This document shows positions 18,101 to 26,776 of a DNA stretch of 64,000 nt, piece by piece (position 1 is the first letter of the stretch; each line of letters starts with the position of its first letter). The notes under the pieces were generated by a model. That model was not told the DNA's origin. It did no database searches and was given only the letters and a program-made list of their open reading frames with translations. The position numbers and the translations under genes are program-made. The DNA lies in contig CAJUFL010000010.1 of the NCBI GenBank assembly GCA_910585605.1, forward strand, positions 18,130 through 82,129, in the 5' to 3' direction. Source of the DNA: an uncultured Lachnospiraceae bacterium. GTDB taxonomy: Bacteria; Bacillota; Clostridia; Lachnospirales; Lachnospiraceae.

Positions 18101-21100
18101 CCCGGAGATGATGCTCGGCACGATGAAGTATGACAAGGGGAGATTCGGTGAGAACAGTAATTATACGGTATGCGTCAATGATGATCCGAACTTCAATCTG
18201 TATGAGGCACTAAATAACGCAATCGCAAACATCCATGCAGAGTATAAGGATTTTGAACTGGTTTCTGAGAGTGAGGAGAGTATCACGGCAGATATCCCTG
18301 CTGATCCCGATGTGAAGAATTTTACATTTACGGAACATGACGGGAAGATTTACTTTAGAAAGGACAGCAGGATGTATGAGTGGGAGGCAGGTGATAAGAC
18401 GGTAAAGCGTATCAGGGGTCTGATGAGGATCCGGGAACTGACAAGGAAAGTCATTGATATCCAGATAGAGGGTGCAAGCGAAGAGGAGTTAAAAACTGCT
18501 CAGAAGGAATTATCCGATACCTATGACCGATTTGTAAAAAGCTATGGTTATATCACGAGCAGGGGCAATTCGATGGCATTCCGTGAGGATGCGGACTATC
18601 CGCTTCTTTGTTCGTTGGAGATTGTGGACGAGGATGGAAATGTGGAGAAGGCAGAGATGTTCACGAAGCAGACTATTAAAGCGAAGCAGGAGGTCACTCG
18701 TGTGGAGACGGCGGTGGAGGCATTAAACCTTTCCATCAATAAGTTTAACGGGGTCAATCTTCCGTATATGCTCTCAGTTTATGAGCCGGATATCAGCGGT
18801 TATATTGATGAAATCCGTGAAAAAAGTAAAAACAGTCGTGAAGTGAATGCCGTAGCAGAACCTATGGCATTTTCTGTTGCCGGGACAGGCAATCCCGATG
18901 ATATTCAGATGGATGTGGAAGAAATCAGTCTTTCCGACAATCTTCGCTTTGAGCTTATGCGTGAGAAGCTGATTGAGGAGTTGAAAGGTGTGATTTTCTG
19001 CAATCCGGAAGGCTACAATGAGAATGACCGCAACCGTGGCTGGGAGACGGCAGATGAATATCTTTCGGGCAATGTCAGGGATAAGTTGGTGATTGCCGAG
19101 GCAAATGCGAAACTGAATCCTGAGATTTTCGGTACAAATGTGGAGGCACTTAAAGAGGTACAGCCCAAAGACCTTGACGCATCCGAGATAGATGTGCGTA
19201 TCGGCACGACATGGATTGAGCCGGAGGATTATCAGGCATTCATTTATGAGCTTCTGGATACGCCGTACTGGGCAAGGGATGATGGGAGTCCATATCGGAG
19301 AAATGGAATCAAAGTGAATCTGAACCGTTTTTCGGTGGAATGGTTTATTGAAAATAAATCAAGGGACAATCATTCCGTGGCAGCTACAAAGACTTACGGC
19401 ACGGGCAGGATTGATGCGTATTCCATCTTTGAATCCACCCTCAATATGCGTGTTGTGACAGTCAGGGACCGTATTGAGGACGGTGGAGGCAAATACCACT
19501 ATGAAGTAAATAAGGAAGCCACCATGCTTGCGAGGGAGAAGCAGAATCAGATCAAAGAGGAGTTTAGAAACTGGATATGGAAAGATCCTGACCGCAGGCA
19601 GAAGTATGTGGACTATTATAACCAGACATTCAACAACATCCGCCTCCGTGAGTATGACGGGAGCCATCTGGAGTTTCCGGGGATGAATCCCGATATCCAC
19701 CTGGAAGAGCATCAGGTCAATGCGATTGCCCGTGTGCTCATGGGCGGAAATACACTTCTTGCCCATTGTGTCGGTGCCGGCAAAAGTTTTGAAATGATGG
19801 CATCGTGCATGGAACAGAAGAGACTGGGGCTTGCCAATAAAACGGTTATGGTTGTGCCAAAGTCCTTAATCGGTCAGACGGCAAGCGAGTTCCTGCGTCT
19901 TTATCCGTCTGCGAATATCCTTGTGGCATCGGAGAATGATTTTTCCAAAAAGCGCAGACAGCAGTTTATCGCACGTATCGCAACAGGGGATTATGACTGT
20001 ATCATCATGTCGCACTCGCAGTTTGAGAAGATCCCGATATCAAAGGAACGTCAGCAGGAGCTTATGAACCGTCAGATTGATGAGCTGAATATGGCGATAG
20101 CGGATATCAAAGCGGAGAATGGCGAGAATTGGTCAGTCAAGCAGATGGAGGCACAGAAGAAGCGGCTTGAGGAGCAGATGAAGGAGCTTGTCGAGACTGT
20201 GGACAGGGATGATGTCATTACCTTTGAGGAACTGGGGATAGACTCAATCATGGTGGACGAGGCACATGCTTTCAAGCGTCTGACCATCTTTTCCAAGATG
20301 ACCAATGTGGCAGGGATCACAGGGGCAGGCAGCAAGAGGGCAATGGATATGTACCTGAAATGCCAGTATATCAATGAGATAAACGGCGGCAGGGGGATAG
20401 TCTTTGCCACGGGTACGCCTGTTTCCAATACGATGTGCGAAATGTATGTCATGCAGAGCTTTCTTCAAAAGGATGCCTTAGAGCAGCTTGGCATCTATCA
20501 TTTTGACAGCTGGGCGGCAAACTTCGGTGAGGTCATGACTTCTCTTGAATTATCGGTAGAAGGCAACGGCTTCCGTTTCCGGAACCGCTTCAATAAGTTC
20601 GTGAACCTGCCGGAGCTGATGAACCTTTTTAAGGAAGTGGCAGATATCCGTACCCGTGACACACTTGATTTAAAAGTACCTGATCTTCGGGACGGGAATT
20701 ATAAGATCATCTCATCCGAGCCTGACTGGTACACGAAGCAGGTCATGGAAGAACTCGTGGAAAGGGCAGAGCGGATACACAGTGGAGGCGTTGATCCGAG
20801 TGAGGATAATTTCCTAAAGATTACAAACGATGCAAGGCTTCTTGGTACAGATGCGAGGCTTCTTTACCCGGAAGCACTGGAGAATCCGGGCGGCAAGTTG
20901 AATCAGGTGGTTGACAATGTATATGAGGAGTATAAGAGAGCTGAGGACCTTGGGATCATAGGTACTCAGCTTGTTTTTTCGGACATAGGTACACCGAAGT
21001 CTAATTGGAAAGAGGAGATGCTGGAGCCGGATTACTATAAGAACGGGCACGATTTTGATGTATATAACTACATCAAGACGGAGCTTGTAAGGCGTGGCAT

Positions 21101-22406
21101 CCCTGCAGAGGAGATTGCTTTTGTCCACGATGCGAAGACGGATGCTGCAAGGGAGGCACTTTTTAAGGATATGAGGCTTGGAAACAAGAAGATCCTGATT
21201 GGTTCTACCGAAAAGTGCGGTACCGGTGTCAATGTGCAGACGCATCTTGTGGCGATGCACCATTGCGATTGCCCATGGAAACCATCAAGCATTGAGCAGA
21301 GAGAGGGCAGGGGCTTACGGCAGGGCAATGAAAATGAGTCCGTAGCAGTTTACCGTTATGTCACGAAAGGCACTTTTGATGCGTATTCGTGGAGTGTGGT
21401 CGAGAATAAGCAGCGTTTCATCTCACAGGTCATGACTTCAAAGTCTATTGGCAGGAGCTGTGAGGATATCGACGAGGTCACTTTCCAGTATGCGGAAATC
21501 AAAGCTGTGGCAACAGGCAATCCGTTAATAAAAGAGAAGATGGAGATTGACAACGATGTGCAGAGTCTGAAGCTTTTGAAGGCTTCGTACAACAGCCAGC
21601 ACTACCAGCATCAGGATAATTTCATGGTGAAGCTGCCAAAGCTCATCAGTGCCGCTACGGAGAAGTTAAGCAATGTAAGGCAGGATGTGGCTTTTCGTGA
21701 TGAGATGGTAAAGAAGATGCCCGACTTTGAGATAGAGGTATTCGGTCCGGTCATGCTCAGTGACAAAAAGCTAAAAGAGGAGAAGGCATCGCAGTTACAG
21801 ATGGCTCTTGATATGGGTAAGGAGAAGCCTGTGGAGGAGACAGTCATCCGCACCGATGCAGGAGCCAACTATAAGGAGAGGGCTGACGGTGGTACGGCTC
21901 TGCTTGCGGCGATATCAAGGGCAAAGACAGGCATCCGCACGGAGATAGGCAGATATAAAGGTTTTACCTTATCCGTGGAAAAGAACTTCATGGGTATCAA
22001 CTATCTCATACTGACAGGCAAGACAGACTATTCCATTGAAATCTCAAGTTCGCCGGTAGGCATGATGGTCCGTTTGGAAAATGAGTTTTCAAAGATTCAG
22101 GAAAAGGTCACTTTTCTTGAGCAGAAGCTTGAAACCTACCATAGAGATATGGAGAGAGCAAAAGCAGACTTTGAAAAACCGTTTGAGCACGAGGAAGAGC
22201 TTCAGCAGAAGTTGAAGCGGCAGTTTGAGATCAATGCGGAGCTTGACCTTGACAAGGCAGAGGGTGCGAAAGAAGAGAATTTCGATGCTGACAGGTCTGA
22301 TGGCAGGGACGAGGCAGATTCCCGTGAACAAGATACAGATAAGGATGAACAGGAAGAATCCTACGGCATTGTGGATACTGGTGCGAGAAGCAGTGATGTC
22401 AGGTAG
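15156..22406 (+). CDS. LtrC-like giant protein: ArdC-N, DNA methylase and SNF2 helicase domains
   Basis: 2416 residues, preceded by AAAGGAGGAG. Order: ArdC/DUF1738-like N-terminal domain (about 1-90); hydrophilic low-complexity linker (about 250-375); a conserved middle domain (about 440-550); N6-adenine methylase-like domain with SAM loop LEPSLGVGNF (about 796) and NVPF (N860); helicase with Walker A GAGKS (1540-1544), DEAH (1701-1704) and QREGRGLRQGN (about 2048); C-terminal coiled coil. These proteins are near-universal in Clostridia ICEs and are thought to process or protect incoming DNA. The catalytic NPPY of methylases appears as NVPF. The linker is overlapped out of frame by another gene at 15919-16275. 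Confidence 0.9.
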   Translation: MSVDYKCRQIYNDVIHDVTKTEETWKSVLSLCGRIYRYEFDNVLMVYAQRPKSTLIADYDTWKKVDRYVKRGSKGIAIYPSRALSPYCRYVFDISDTGGRNVNLTWSLDGDNLTDYAKRLAGEGSINLTGNESLGELKNKIWDFTKSEIRGILKETHAMRVNVLADKLGHQIISGMQDIRDDGLQIIERSIFYVVAGRCGFDQPKGEDRLSTITQIVKEDMIFELGSLVSDVSCEVLRNISCSIKAVERERRMSYERGTTVQRGSRRDAVSEHRDGEGESVTDREVRSDGDGLSEREPLREVSVSGEIRETDGGSGTGERGSVPDGGSDDGAVSEIPHGEKSGGHDGDVEDQRAGNETDTGDHRPRSDQQVSLDSGDSKKENNPLVSSDDTQGEYHQISFMDMMESPDNEFDRELKELENFGEERGADTASLFSHMESVLSEQEKEDLKAGKYTYLNPKKEPVPEEYIKTVVLRGTGFVGGKKRVCQIMQSEFVKSERVKKIKAEYGTGGAGWPLEGYGLHGYDTFQAKGIRFQWRDEEGEKEGYANWNTIEQVISALVLTGEYYTPEHEFVDAEPPKDLPESEDIIDADYVEMDAYDEEVDSFSEGIANDSIEELDEFAIPDEVGDMGIPDSKRASDEQNEDTWYGMTPGELAREDELVTFAEYGREFMDEESYNANFHMSPFATQSAGMMTRYDWNIKALRTLKQIQGENRAATHEEQEILSKYVGWGGLSQAFDANNENWKEEYGELKELLTPEEYEAARATVNNAFYTPSIVTSAIGNALVQFGFKDGNVLEPSLGVGNFFGCLPDSMSQAKLFGVEIDPVSAEIARLLYPSAKIEIKGFEETTYPDNFFDAVIGNVPFGDYKVFDPKYNKLNFKIHDYFLAKSIDQVRPGGIVAVITTKGTLDKKNNSIRKYIAERAELLGAVRLPDSTFSGNAGTEVTSDILFFQKRERKITIEPDWIHLDFSEDGIPINSYFAEHPEMMLGTMKYDKGRFGENSNYTVCVNDDPNFNLYEALNNAIANIHAEYKDFELVSESEESITADIPADPDVKNFTFTEHDGKIYFRKDSRMYEWEAGDKTVKRIRGLMRIRELTRKVIDIQIEGASEEELKTAQKELSDTYDRFVKSYGYITSRGNSMAFREDADYPLLCSLEIVDEDGNVEKAEMFTKQTIKAKQEVTRVETAVEALNLSINKFNGVNLPYMLSVYEPDISGYIDEIREKSKNSREVNAVAEPMAFSVAGTGNPDDIQMDVEEISLSDNLRFELMREKLIEELKGVIFCNPEGYNENDRNRGWETADEYLSGNVRDKLVIAEANAKLNPEIFGTNVEALKEVQPKDLDASEIDVRIGTTWIEPEDYQAFIYELLDTPYWARDDGSPYRRNGIKVNLNRFSVEWFIENKSRDNHSVAATKTYGTGRIDAYSIFESTLNMRVVTVRDRIEDGGGKYHYEVNKEATMLAREKQNQIKEEFRNWIWKDPDRRQKYVDYYNQTFNNIRLREYDGSHLEFPGMNPDIHLEEHQVNAIARVLMGGNTLLAHCVGAGKSFEMMASCMEQKRLGLANKTVMVVPKSLIGQTASEFLRLYPSANILVASENDFSKKRRQQFIARIATGDYDCIIMSHSQFEKIPISKERQQELMNRQIDELNMAIADIKAENGENWSVKQMEAQKKRLEEQMKELVETVDRDDVITFEELGIDSIMVDEAHAFKRLTIFSKMTNVAGITGAGSKRAMDMYLKCQYINEINGGRGIVFATGTPVSNTMCEMYVMQSFLQKDALEQLGIYHFDSWAANFGEVMTSLELSVEGNGFRFRNRFNKFVNLPELMNLFKEVADIRTRDTLDLKVPDLRDGNYKIISSEPDWYTKQVMEELVERAERIHSGGVDPSEDNFLKITNDARLLGTDARLLYPEALENPGGKLNQVVDNVYEEYKRAEDLGIIGTQLVFSDIGTPKSNWKEEMLEPDYYKNGHDFDVYNYIKTELVRRGIPAEEIAFVHDAKTDAAREALFKDMRLGNKKILIGSTEKCGTGVNVQTHLVAMHHCDCPWKPSSIEQREGRGLRQGNENESVAVYRYVTKGTFDAYSWSVVENKQRFISQVMTSKSIGRSCEDIDEVTFQYAEIKAVATGNPLIKEKMEIDNDVQSLKLLKASYNSQHYQHQDNFMVKLPKLISAATEKLSNVRQDVAFRDEMVKKMPDFEIEVFGPVMLSDKKLKEEKASQLQMALDMGKEKPVEETVIRTDAGANYKERADGGTALLAAISRAKTGIRTEIGRYKGFTLSVEKNFMGINYLILTGKTDYSIEISSSPVGMMVRLENEFSKIQEKVTFLEQKLETYHRDMERAKADFEKPFEHEEELQQKLKRQFEINAELDLDKAEGAKEENFDADRSDGRDEADSREQDTDKDEQEESYGIVDTGARSSDVR
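15623..15637. other. Palindrome identical in its core to the operator-like site at 24719
   Basis: ACACGCA-A-TGCGTGT is a 15-bp perfect palindrome around a central A within the LtrC-like gene. Its 13-bp core CACGCAATGCGTG recurs exactly at 24719-24731 between the -35 and -10 of the XRE gene. Confidence 0.5.
15919..16275 (+). CDS. TnpV-like protein encoded out of frame inside the LtrC-like gene
   Basis: 118 residues in the frame +1 to the host gene. A perfect AAAGGAGGA (15904-15912) lies 6 nt upstream of ATG 15919, which is hard to explain by chance. The protein has a normal, globular composition with the TnpV family pattern: YPNIVMEKE, IGKYGLMAMDYLKENH, GRLTEVLAPVNEEAY, and a terminal helix MRQIQEIIVHDLI. 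In the same stretch the host frame encodes a disordered R/G/D/S/E-rich linker, the expected result of overprinting. TnpV function is not known to me. Confidence 0.72.
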   Translation: MSVALQYKEGADGMLYPNIVMEKENLSQIGKYGLMAMDYLKENHYERYLSLARFGRLTEVLAPVNEEAYRMEDQMMEQYLKSHTAKNPADTMEMWKIREQGMRQIQEIIVHDLINKYH

Positions 22407-22418
22407 AGGGAGGAGACT

Positions 22419-23063
22419 ATGAGCAGGCGTAAGTTTATATTCGTTGTTGTAATAGGGATTGCTTTCGTGGCAGTCCCTTTTATTTTCAGGGCAATAGACA
22501 AAAACAATTCTGATAAGTATATCAGGGAATTCGAGGTGAATAATGATGAGACAGATGAAGGGCAGGAGGATCAGAGCAAAGCCTCCGGTGGTAAAAAGAA
22601 ATCTTCCAAGAAGATACCGGACGGTGCCATCGGCATCATCGAGATCAAAAGTCTCGATATCTGCTATCCCATCTTTGAGGGAGCGGGCAGCACACAGTTA
22701 AACTTAGGAATCGGGCATATGGAGAACACGGCACCCTTATGTGAGAAGGGAAATGCGGTGCTTGCCGGTCACAATGGGAGCAGGAGAGGGGTGTTTTTCA
22801 CGAACCTGAGCAATATCCGTATCGGTGCAAAGGTCAAAGTAACGAATAAGGAAAAGGTCACGCATACCTACGAAGCGTATGAGACCGGAGTATATGGACC
22901 TTATGACGAGACGGTATATGCAGAGTCGGAAGAGGAATGCCTGACACTTTTTACCTGTGCTTATTCCGGGTCAAGGCGGTTTGTGGTGAGATGCAGGCTC
23001 GTTGATCCAGAGCCGGAACAGGTGGAATCAGTACAGGAGAATGGGCAGACAGACCAGGATTGA
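22419..23063 (+). CDS. Membrane-anchored sortase
   Basis: 214 residues with ATG 22419 after GGGAGGAG. An N-terminal membrane helix (7-24), a polar linker, then the sortase fold with H118 (LAGHNG), C180 (TLFTC) and R187 (SRRFVV) as catalytic triad candidates. Sortases attach surface proteins to peptidoglycan. No LPXTG-type substrate is encoded in this window, so its substrate is probably elsewhere on the element. The subclass (B or D) cannot be fixed by eye. Confidence 0.87.
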   Translation: MSRRKFIFVVVIGIAFVAVPFIFRAIDKNNSDKYIREFEVNNDETDEGQEDQSKASGGKKKSSKKIPDGAIGIIEIKSLDICYPIFEGAGSTQLNLGIGHMENTAPLCEKGNAVLAGHNGSRRGVFFTNLSNIRIGAKVKVTNKEKVTHTYEAYETGVYGPYDETVYAESEEECLTLFTCAYSGSRRFVVRCRLVDPEPEQVESVQENGQTDQD

Positions 23064-23128
23064 TGCTGCCTGTTATCGTAACTGTCAATTTTATACAGTG
23101 TGAATTTCACGCAGAAAGAGAGGCAACT

Positions 23129-23800
23129 ATGAATTATCGAATCAATGTATTTGAGGTAAAGGGCAACGATAGCAATGTAAAAGCCTACGCAAATGTGGCT
23201 TTTGGGGAGTCATTCGTGGTAAGGAATATTGCTATCGTGGAGAGAAAGGATGGTGAGGGTCTTTTTGTGGATATGCCGTCCTATCGCAGTAATGAGGTGG
23301 ATATCGACGGAAATCCTGTTTACAAGGATATCGCTAATCCGGTCACAAAAGAGTTTTATCAGGAGCTTACCGATAATATCCTCAAAGCCTATGAGCAGCG
23401 TGCGGAACTTGGCAAGGACGGACTGAAGGTCGGAAATGACAGTGCTGAGCCTGTGTTCAATGTGTCGGTGACACCGATTGACAGAGAAGGAAGTCATATA
23501 AAAGGACTTGCGAGAATGTATATCGAGGATTCTTTTGTGGTGCAGAATATCAGCGTAGTCGAGGGAAAGAACGGTCTGTTTGTGTCCATGCCTGCTTACA
23601 AGAACAGCAGGGGAGACTATCAGGACATCGCATTTCCAATCACGAAGGATTTCAGGGGAAAGCTCTTTGATTCCATTCTTGATACCTATAAGCAGGAGAA
23701 AGACAGACCGAGGGAAGCTGCACCGGCAAAAGAGGTAGTGAAGTCCCATGATGACAGTTTTCTTGAAGTCGGAGACAAGGACACGCTCCCTTTTCGCTGA
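23129..23800 (+). CDS. Tandem SpoVG-domain protein
   Basis: 223 residues from ATG 23129. Two SpoVG-like units are visible: residues about 1-88 (AYANVAFGESFVVRNIAIVE....FVDMPS) and about 105-195 (GLARMYIEDSFVVQNISVVEGKNGLFVSMP), each with the family pattern of a central FVV-I and a following KDIA-P. Ordinary SpoVG has one domain of about 90 residues and binds nucleic acid. The duplication and the location within an ICE are typical of element regulators in Clostridia but the role is unproven. Confidence 0.8.
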   Translation: MNYRINVFEVKGNDSNVKAYANVAFGESFVVRNIAIVERKDGEGLFVDMPSYRSNEVDIDGNPVYKDIANPVTKEFYQELTDNILKAYEQRAELGKDGLKVGNDSAEPVFNVSVTPIDREGSHIKGLARMYIEDSFVVQNISVVEGKNGLFVSMPAYKNSRGDYQDIAFPITKDFRGKLFDSILDTYKQEKDRPREAAPAKEVVKSHDDSFLEVGDKDTLPFR

Positions 23801-23859
23801 TGGATGGATATGTTTTAGATGGACCGGGGCTTTATGCCTCGGAGAAAGGAGAAGATCCA

Positions 23860-24654
23860 ATGGATGAGAGTATAGAGTCTTTTTCAAAAGATAAGGATAT
23901 ATCATTTCTTTTGGGTGCTTTGCAGCAGATAAAGGATCACGATGGATATGAGGAGTTTGCAAATACCGTGTCCTTTATTGATTCCCTTGAGAACACATTA
24001 TCTTCGATGATGAAACAGATTGTGGATATGCATGAAGAAATCAAAACAGTTCATGAGCAGAATGATTATCTGATGAGCAGGGCAGAACGTGGAGTGAAAG
24101 ATGTTCTGATGGAACAGGTAAAAAAGGCTGAGCAAAAGGTGCAGGAGCTGTATAATAAACTGACAGAGGTAAAGGACAATCTGAAACGGTTTGCGTCCGA
24201 TACGGTAAAGAAGTTTAAGATGTTCGGTAACAAAGCACTTTTTAAGGCTGTGGATATCATGCATATCAGACAGGCTCTGACAGGCATCAGGGATAAAGCC
24301 GACAGTATGGTGAGGAGCATAGATTCGCTTTCTGATATGGTGGAGGGTTATAAATCCCGTGCAGAGTACGAGACGGAGCATAGAGGCACACAATACAAAG
24401 AGGAGTCTTATCAACAGGAGTCTATAAGTGCTGTGGCGGAGGAGCAGTCTTATCAGGAATCAGCACAGGCACTCAGCTATGAAGAGGAGATGCAGAAGTT
24501 CATGGAGACCAAAGTCAGCGAAGGAGTGACCTATGAGTGCAATCAGGATGCGTATGAGGATTTCAGGGCATATTATGATAAGAAGATGAAATCAGACGGT
24601 GTGGCAGGAGTTACTAATTCGTTATCCAAGGGAAGTGAACCAAAATGCCGTTAA
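23860..24654 (+). CDS. DUF6674-like coiled-coil ICE protein
   Basis: 264 residues from ATG 23860 (AAAGGAG upstream); the longer open frame overlaps the SpoVG gene without a site. The N-terminal about 60 residues are globular, residues about 45-110 predict a coiled coil (QIVDMHEEIKTVHEQNDYL...), and residues about 115-150 a conserved helical pair. The C-terminal third is acidic and Gln/Glu-rich. This resembles the DUF6674 family found in ICE genomes. It ends the transcription unit, as a terminator follows. Confidence 0.65.
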   Translation: MDESIESFSKDKDISFLLGALQQIKDHDGYEEFANTVSFIDSLENTLSSMMKQIVDMHEEIKTVHEQNDYLMSRAERGVKDVLMEQVKKAEQKVQELYNKLTEVKDNLKRFASDTVKKFKMFGNKALFKAVDIMHIRQALTGIRDKADSMVRSIDSLSDMVEGYKSRAEYETEHRGTQYKEESYQQESISAVAEEQSYQESAQALSYEEEMQKFMETKVSEGVTYECNQDAYEDFRAYYDKKMKSDGVAGVTNSLSKGSEPKCR

Positions 24655-24662
24655 TTCGTAAT

Positions 24663-24700
24663 GGTAGTCACACTTTTTGTGTGGCTGCCGTTGTTTTTTT
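24663..24700 (+). terminator. Intrinsic terminator ending the conjugation operon
   Basis: GGTAGTCACAC (24663-24673) pairs with GTGTGGCTGCC (24679-24689) as an 11-bp stem with two G-U pairs and a T5 loop, followed by TTGTTTTTTT. Confidence 0.85.
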
Positions 24701-24709
24701 GATTAAAAC

Positions 24710-24738
24710 TTGACAATGCACGCAATGCGTGTTATATT
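24710..24738 (+). promoter_or_regulatory. Promoter with palindromic operator for the XRE gene
   Basis: TTGACA (24710-24715), 17-nt spacer, TATATT (24733-24738): near-consensus. The spacer contains the palindrome CACGCA-A-TGCGTG (24719-24731), placed where a bound repressor would block polymerase. The XRE protein encoded next is the obvious candidate ligand. Confidence 0.8.
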
Positions 24739-24786
24739 ATAAGTAATAAGAAAGATAGATATTAAACTTTTCGGAAGGAGGTCGGT

Positions 24787-25020
24787 ATGGTTACGGAAGC
24801 AAAGGATGAGATCAAGAAAATGCGTGAAGAAGCCGGCATGACACAGAAAGCTTTTAGCGACTTCTTCGGAATCCCGGTCAGGACACTTCAGGATTGGGAA
24901 GCAGGATTTAGAAAACCACCTGAATATGTGGTGCGACTCCTTCCATACAAGCTAAAAGCAGAGTGGGATTATGAGAATCGGAGACCTAAGACTTCAGGAT
25001 CCACTAAAAAGGAGGGATGA
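24787..25020 (+). CDS. Small XRE-family regulator
   Basis: 77 residues consisting almost entirely of one helix-turn-helix domain (residues about 6-55: MREEAGMTQKAFSDFFGIPVRTLQDWE). GGAAGGAGG lies about 5 nt before the ATG. The near-consensus promoter with a palindrome between -35 and -10 suggests autorepression. It may control the genes downstream or transfer functions; this is inference. Confidence 0.85.
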   Translation: MVTEAKDEIKKMREEAGMTQKAFSDFFGIPVRTLQDWEAGFRKPPEYVVRLLPYKLKAEWDYENRRPKTSGSTKKEG

Positions 25021-25029
25021 TAAGAGGAT

Positions 25030-25131
25030 ATGCAGCTTGGATTTGAAGTCATGAAACAATTAAATACAGCACTCGCAGGGGAAAATGATCTGGAGTACAT
25101 GGAGAAAGCCTGTGGCGGTGTAGGTCGCTAG
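25030..25131 (+). CDS. Possible 33-residue peptide
   Basis: A short open frame begins with ATG 25030, 10 nt after the XRE stop, preceded by AAGAGG. The peptide runs MQLGFEVMKQL... to ...KACGGVGR. It is cotranscribed with the XRE gene if real. No family is recognised. Confidence 0.3.
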   Translation: MQLGFEVMKQLNTALAGENDLEYMEKACGGVGR

Positions 25132-25237
25132 CCGTGGGTGATTCTGACGAGGCAGCAGTAGTCGCTGATAGTCCGAATGTGAGTTGCCACCTATGATGAA
25201 TGAGCCTGTATGGTTCAAAGAAAGGAAGGCGATTGAT

Positions 25238-26356
25238 ATGAGGACGAATGAATCAAAGAAAACGGTATGGTTTATGCTTGCAGCGATGCTGCTTGTGATG
25301 ATGTTCGTGTCAGAACCGGTGGAAGCGAAAACGTCAAAGAGGATTACAGCAAAAAGTAAGACTTTATCCGTGGGGCAGGAATATAAGCTGAAAATCAAGG
25401 GCTTGTCAAAGAAAGAGAAGAAAAGCAAAAAGAAAGTATCGTGGAAAATATCCGACAAGAGTGTGGTCGTATTTAAGGAGAAGACGAAGTACGGAGTGGC
25501 TATCAAAGCGAGAAACTACGGCACGGTAAAGGTGACGGGAACCTATAAGGGAAAGAAATATAGCTGTAAGATAAAGGTGATCGGAAACGATAATGACTCT
25601 GAAGAAAAGGCAGAAGAATTAGATGGCTCTCAGATTGGTAGTGCAAAACTGAATGCGAGTGAAGTGGATTTATATTATATGGAGGACGAGGACAGGCAGT
25701 ATATTACACAGCCATCCGGTCATACCGGAAGTTTTCAGTTCAAGGTGTCAGGCGTGCCAAAAGACGAAATGATCAAGTGGAGTATAGAAACTGGTAAAAA
25801 GGCGAATTGTTATCATGTTTCAGATGATGGAAAAGTCAGTCTGGTCATGGATCCGTCGAGCCTTGATGAGCCTGGTGATGCCACTCTGATAGCGAAACTT
25901 GAGAACGGAACAGAGCTGAAAGCTAAGCTGCATGGATATTCTGAGAGAGGGATTTCGGTAAAAAGGGTCTTTGAGGACTTTAAAAAGAAATATATAACCT
26001 CAGATATGACACAGTATGAGATAATGGAAACCATAGCGAAATATGTCGAGCATGAGTATGATTATGTCCTTTATCAGTCTGACTGGCGATATATGGTCAT
26101 CAGTGGTGGCGGAGATTGCTACGCAAGCAGGTATTTCGTGAAATATTTGTGCGAGGCACAAGGTATTAAGGCACTTGCTCTTCTAGGAGAGGATTATCAT
26201 GGGAACACACTCGTAAAGGCAGATGGCAGGATGTATATCGTGGTGACAGGCATCAATGAGCCGAAGCCCAGACGATACATGATCCTGAAACCGTCAGACG
26301 AGAATTTACAGAATATAGCGAAACAGAGCAGGATTGACCTGTCGTACTTTGACTAG
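25238..26356 (+). CDS. Secreted protein with Ig-like and transglutaminase-like domains
   Basis: 372 residues; ATG 25238 with AAAGGAAGG upstream. A signal peptide (residues 1-30, ending VEA) leads to a lysine-rich bacterial Ig-like domain (about 35-125, SKTLSVGQEYKLKIKG...). The C-terminal domain has the transglutaminase-like core: GGGDC (nucleophile Cys), then YHGNTLVKADGRMYIVV with the His and Asp candidates. Exported proteins of this build occur on Gram-positive surfaces. No LPXTG motif or C-terminal anchor is present, so the sortase upstream is not an obvious partner. Confidence 0.72.
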   Translation: MRTNESKKTVWFMLAAMLLVMMFVSEPVEAKTSKRITAKSKTLSVGQEYKLKIKGLSKKEKKSKKKVSWKISDKSVVVFKEKTKYGVAIKARNYGTVKVTGTYKGKKYSCKIKVIGNDNDSEEKAEELDGSQIGSAKLNASEVDLYYMEDEDRQYITQPSGHTGSFQFKVSGVPKDEMIKWSIETGKKANCYHVSDDGKVSLVMDPSSLDEPGDATLIAKLENGTELKAKLHGYSERGISVKRVFEDFKKKYITSDMTQYEIMETIAKYVEHEYDYVLYQSDWRYMVISGGGDCYASRYFVKYLCEAQGIKALALLGEDYHGNTLVKADGRMYIVVTGINEPKPRRYMILKPSDENLQNIAKQSRIDLSYFD

Positions 26357-26368
26357 GGGGTAATCCTG

Positions 26369-26647
26369 ATGGCAGATAAAGAGAAAAAATGGTCGGTAGA
26401 CTGGCGGACATTTAACTGGAAAGAGGTTGACAAAGAGATTGAGGAGAAGCAGCCAAAGAGTGAGGAAGAAATCACTACCATTAGCAGGGATATGTTCATA
26501 GAGTACCTGCATTGGCTGAACGAGACATCACCGGAGCTGCTTGATATAGCGTTCATGATGACTAAGATGCAGCAGGAGGGAGCACCGGAGGAAGATATAG
26601 ATATATTGAGGAATCTCTGGGATAGACTGACCGGACGGAAGGGGTGA
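26369..26647 (+). CDS. Small acidic protein, unknown function
   Basis: 92 residues, ATG 26369 after AGGGGGT. Acidic and helical with no cysteines, signal peptide or membrane helix. It starts 12 nt after the secreted protein gene and ends before a terminator, so it belongs to that transcription unit. I do not recognise the family. Confidence 0.6.
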   Translation: MADKEKKWSVDWRTFNWKEVDKEIEEKQPKSEEEITTISRDMFIEYLHWLNETSPELLDIAFMMTKMQQEGAPEEDIDILRNLWDRLTGRKG

Positions 26648-26706
26648 TTGGCGTCAGGTGGTGGAAATCGGTGGTTGGTGTTATTAAAAATATATAGTGA
26701 ATCAAG

Positions 26707-26741
26707 AGGCATGGCAGAGAAAGAGAGCTGTGCCTTTTTTT
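26707..26741 (+). terminator. Intrinsic terminator
   Basis: AGGCATGGC (26707-26715) pairs with GCTGTGCCT (26727-26735), nine pairs including two G-U, followed by a run of seven T. Confidence 0.8.
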
Positions 26742-26776
26742 CTGTACTGATTTTGGTACTGAAGTTTACAAAATCC

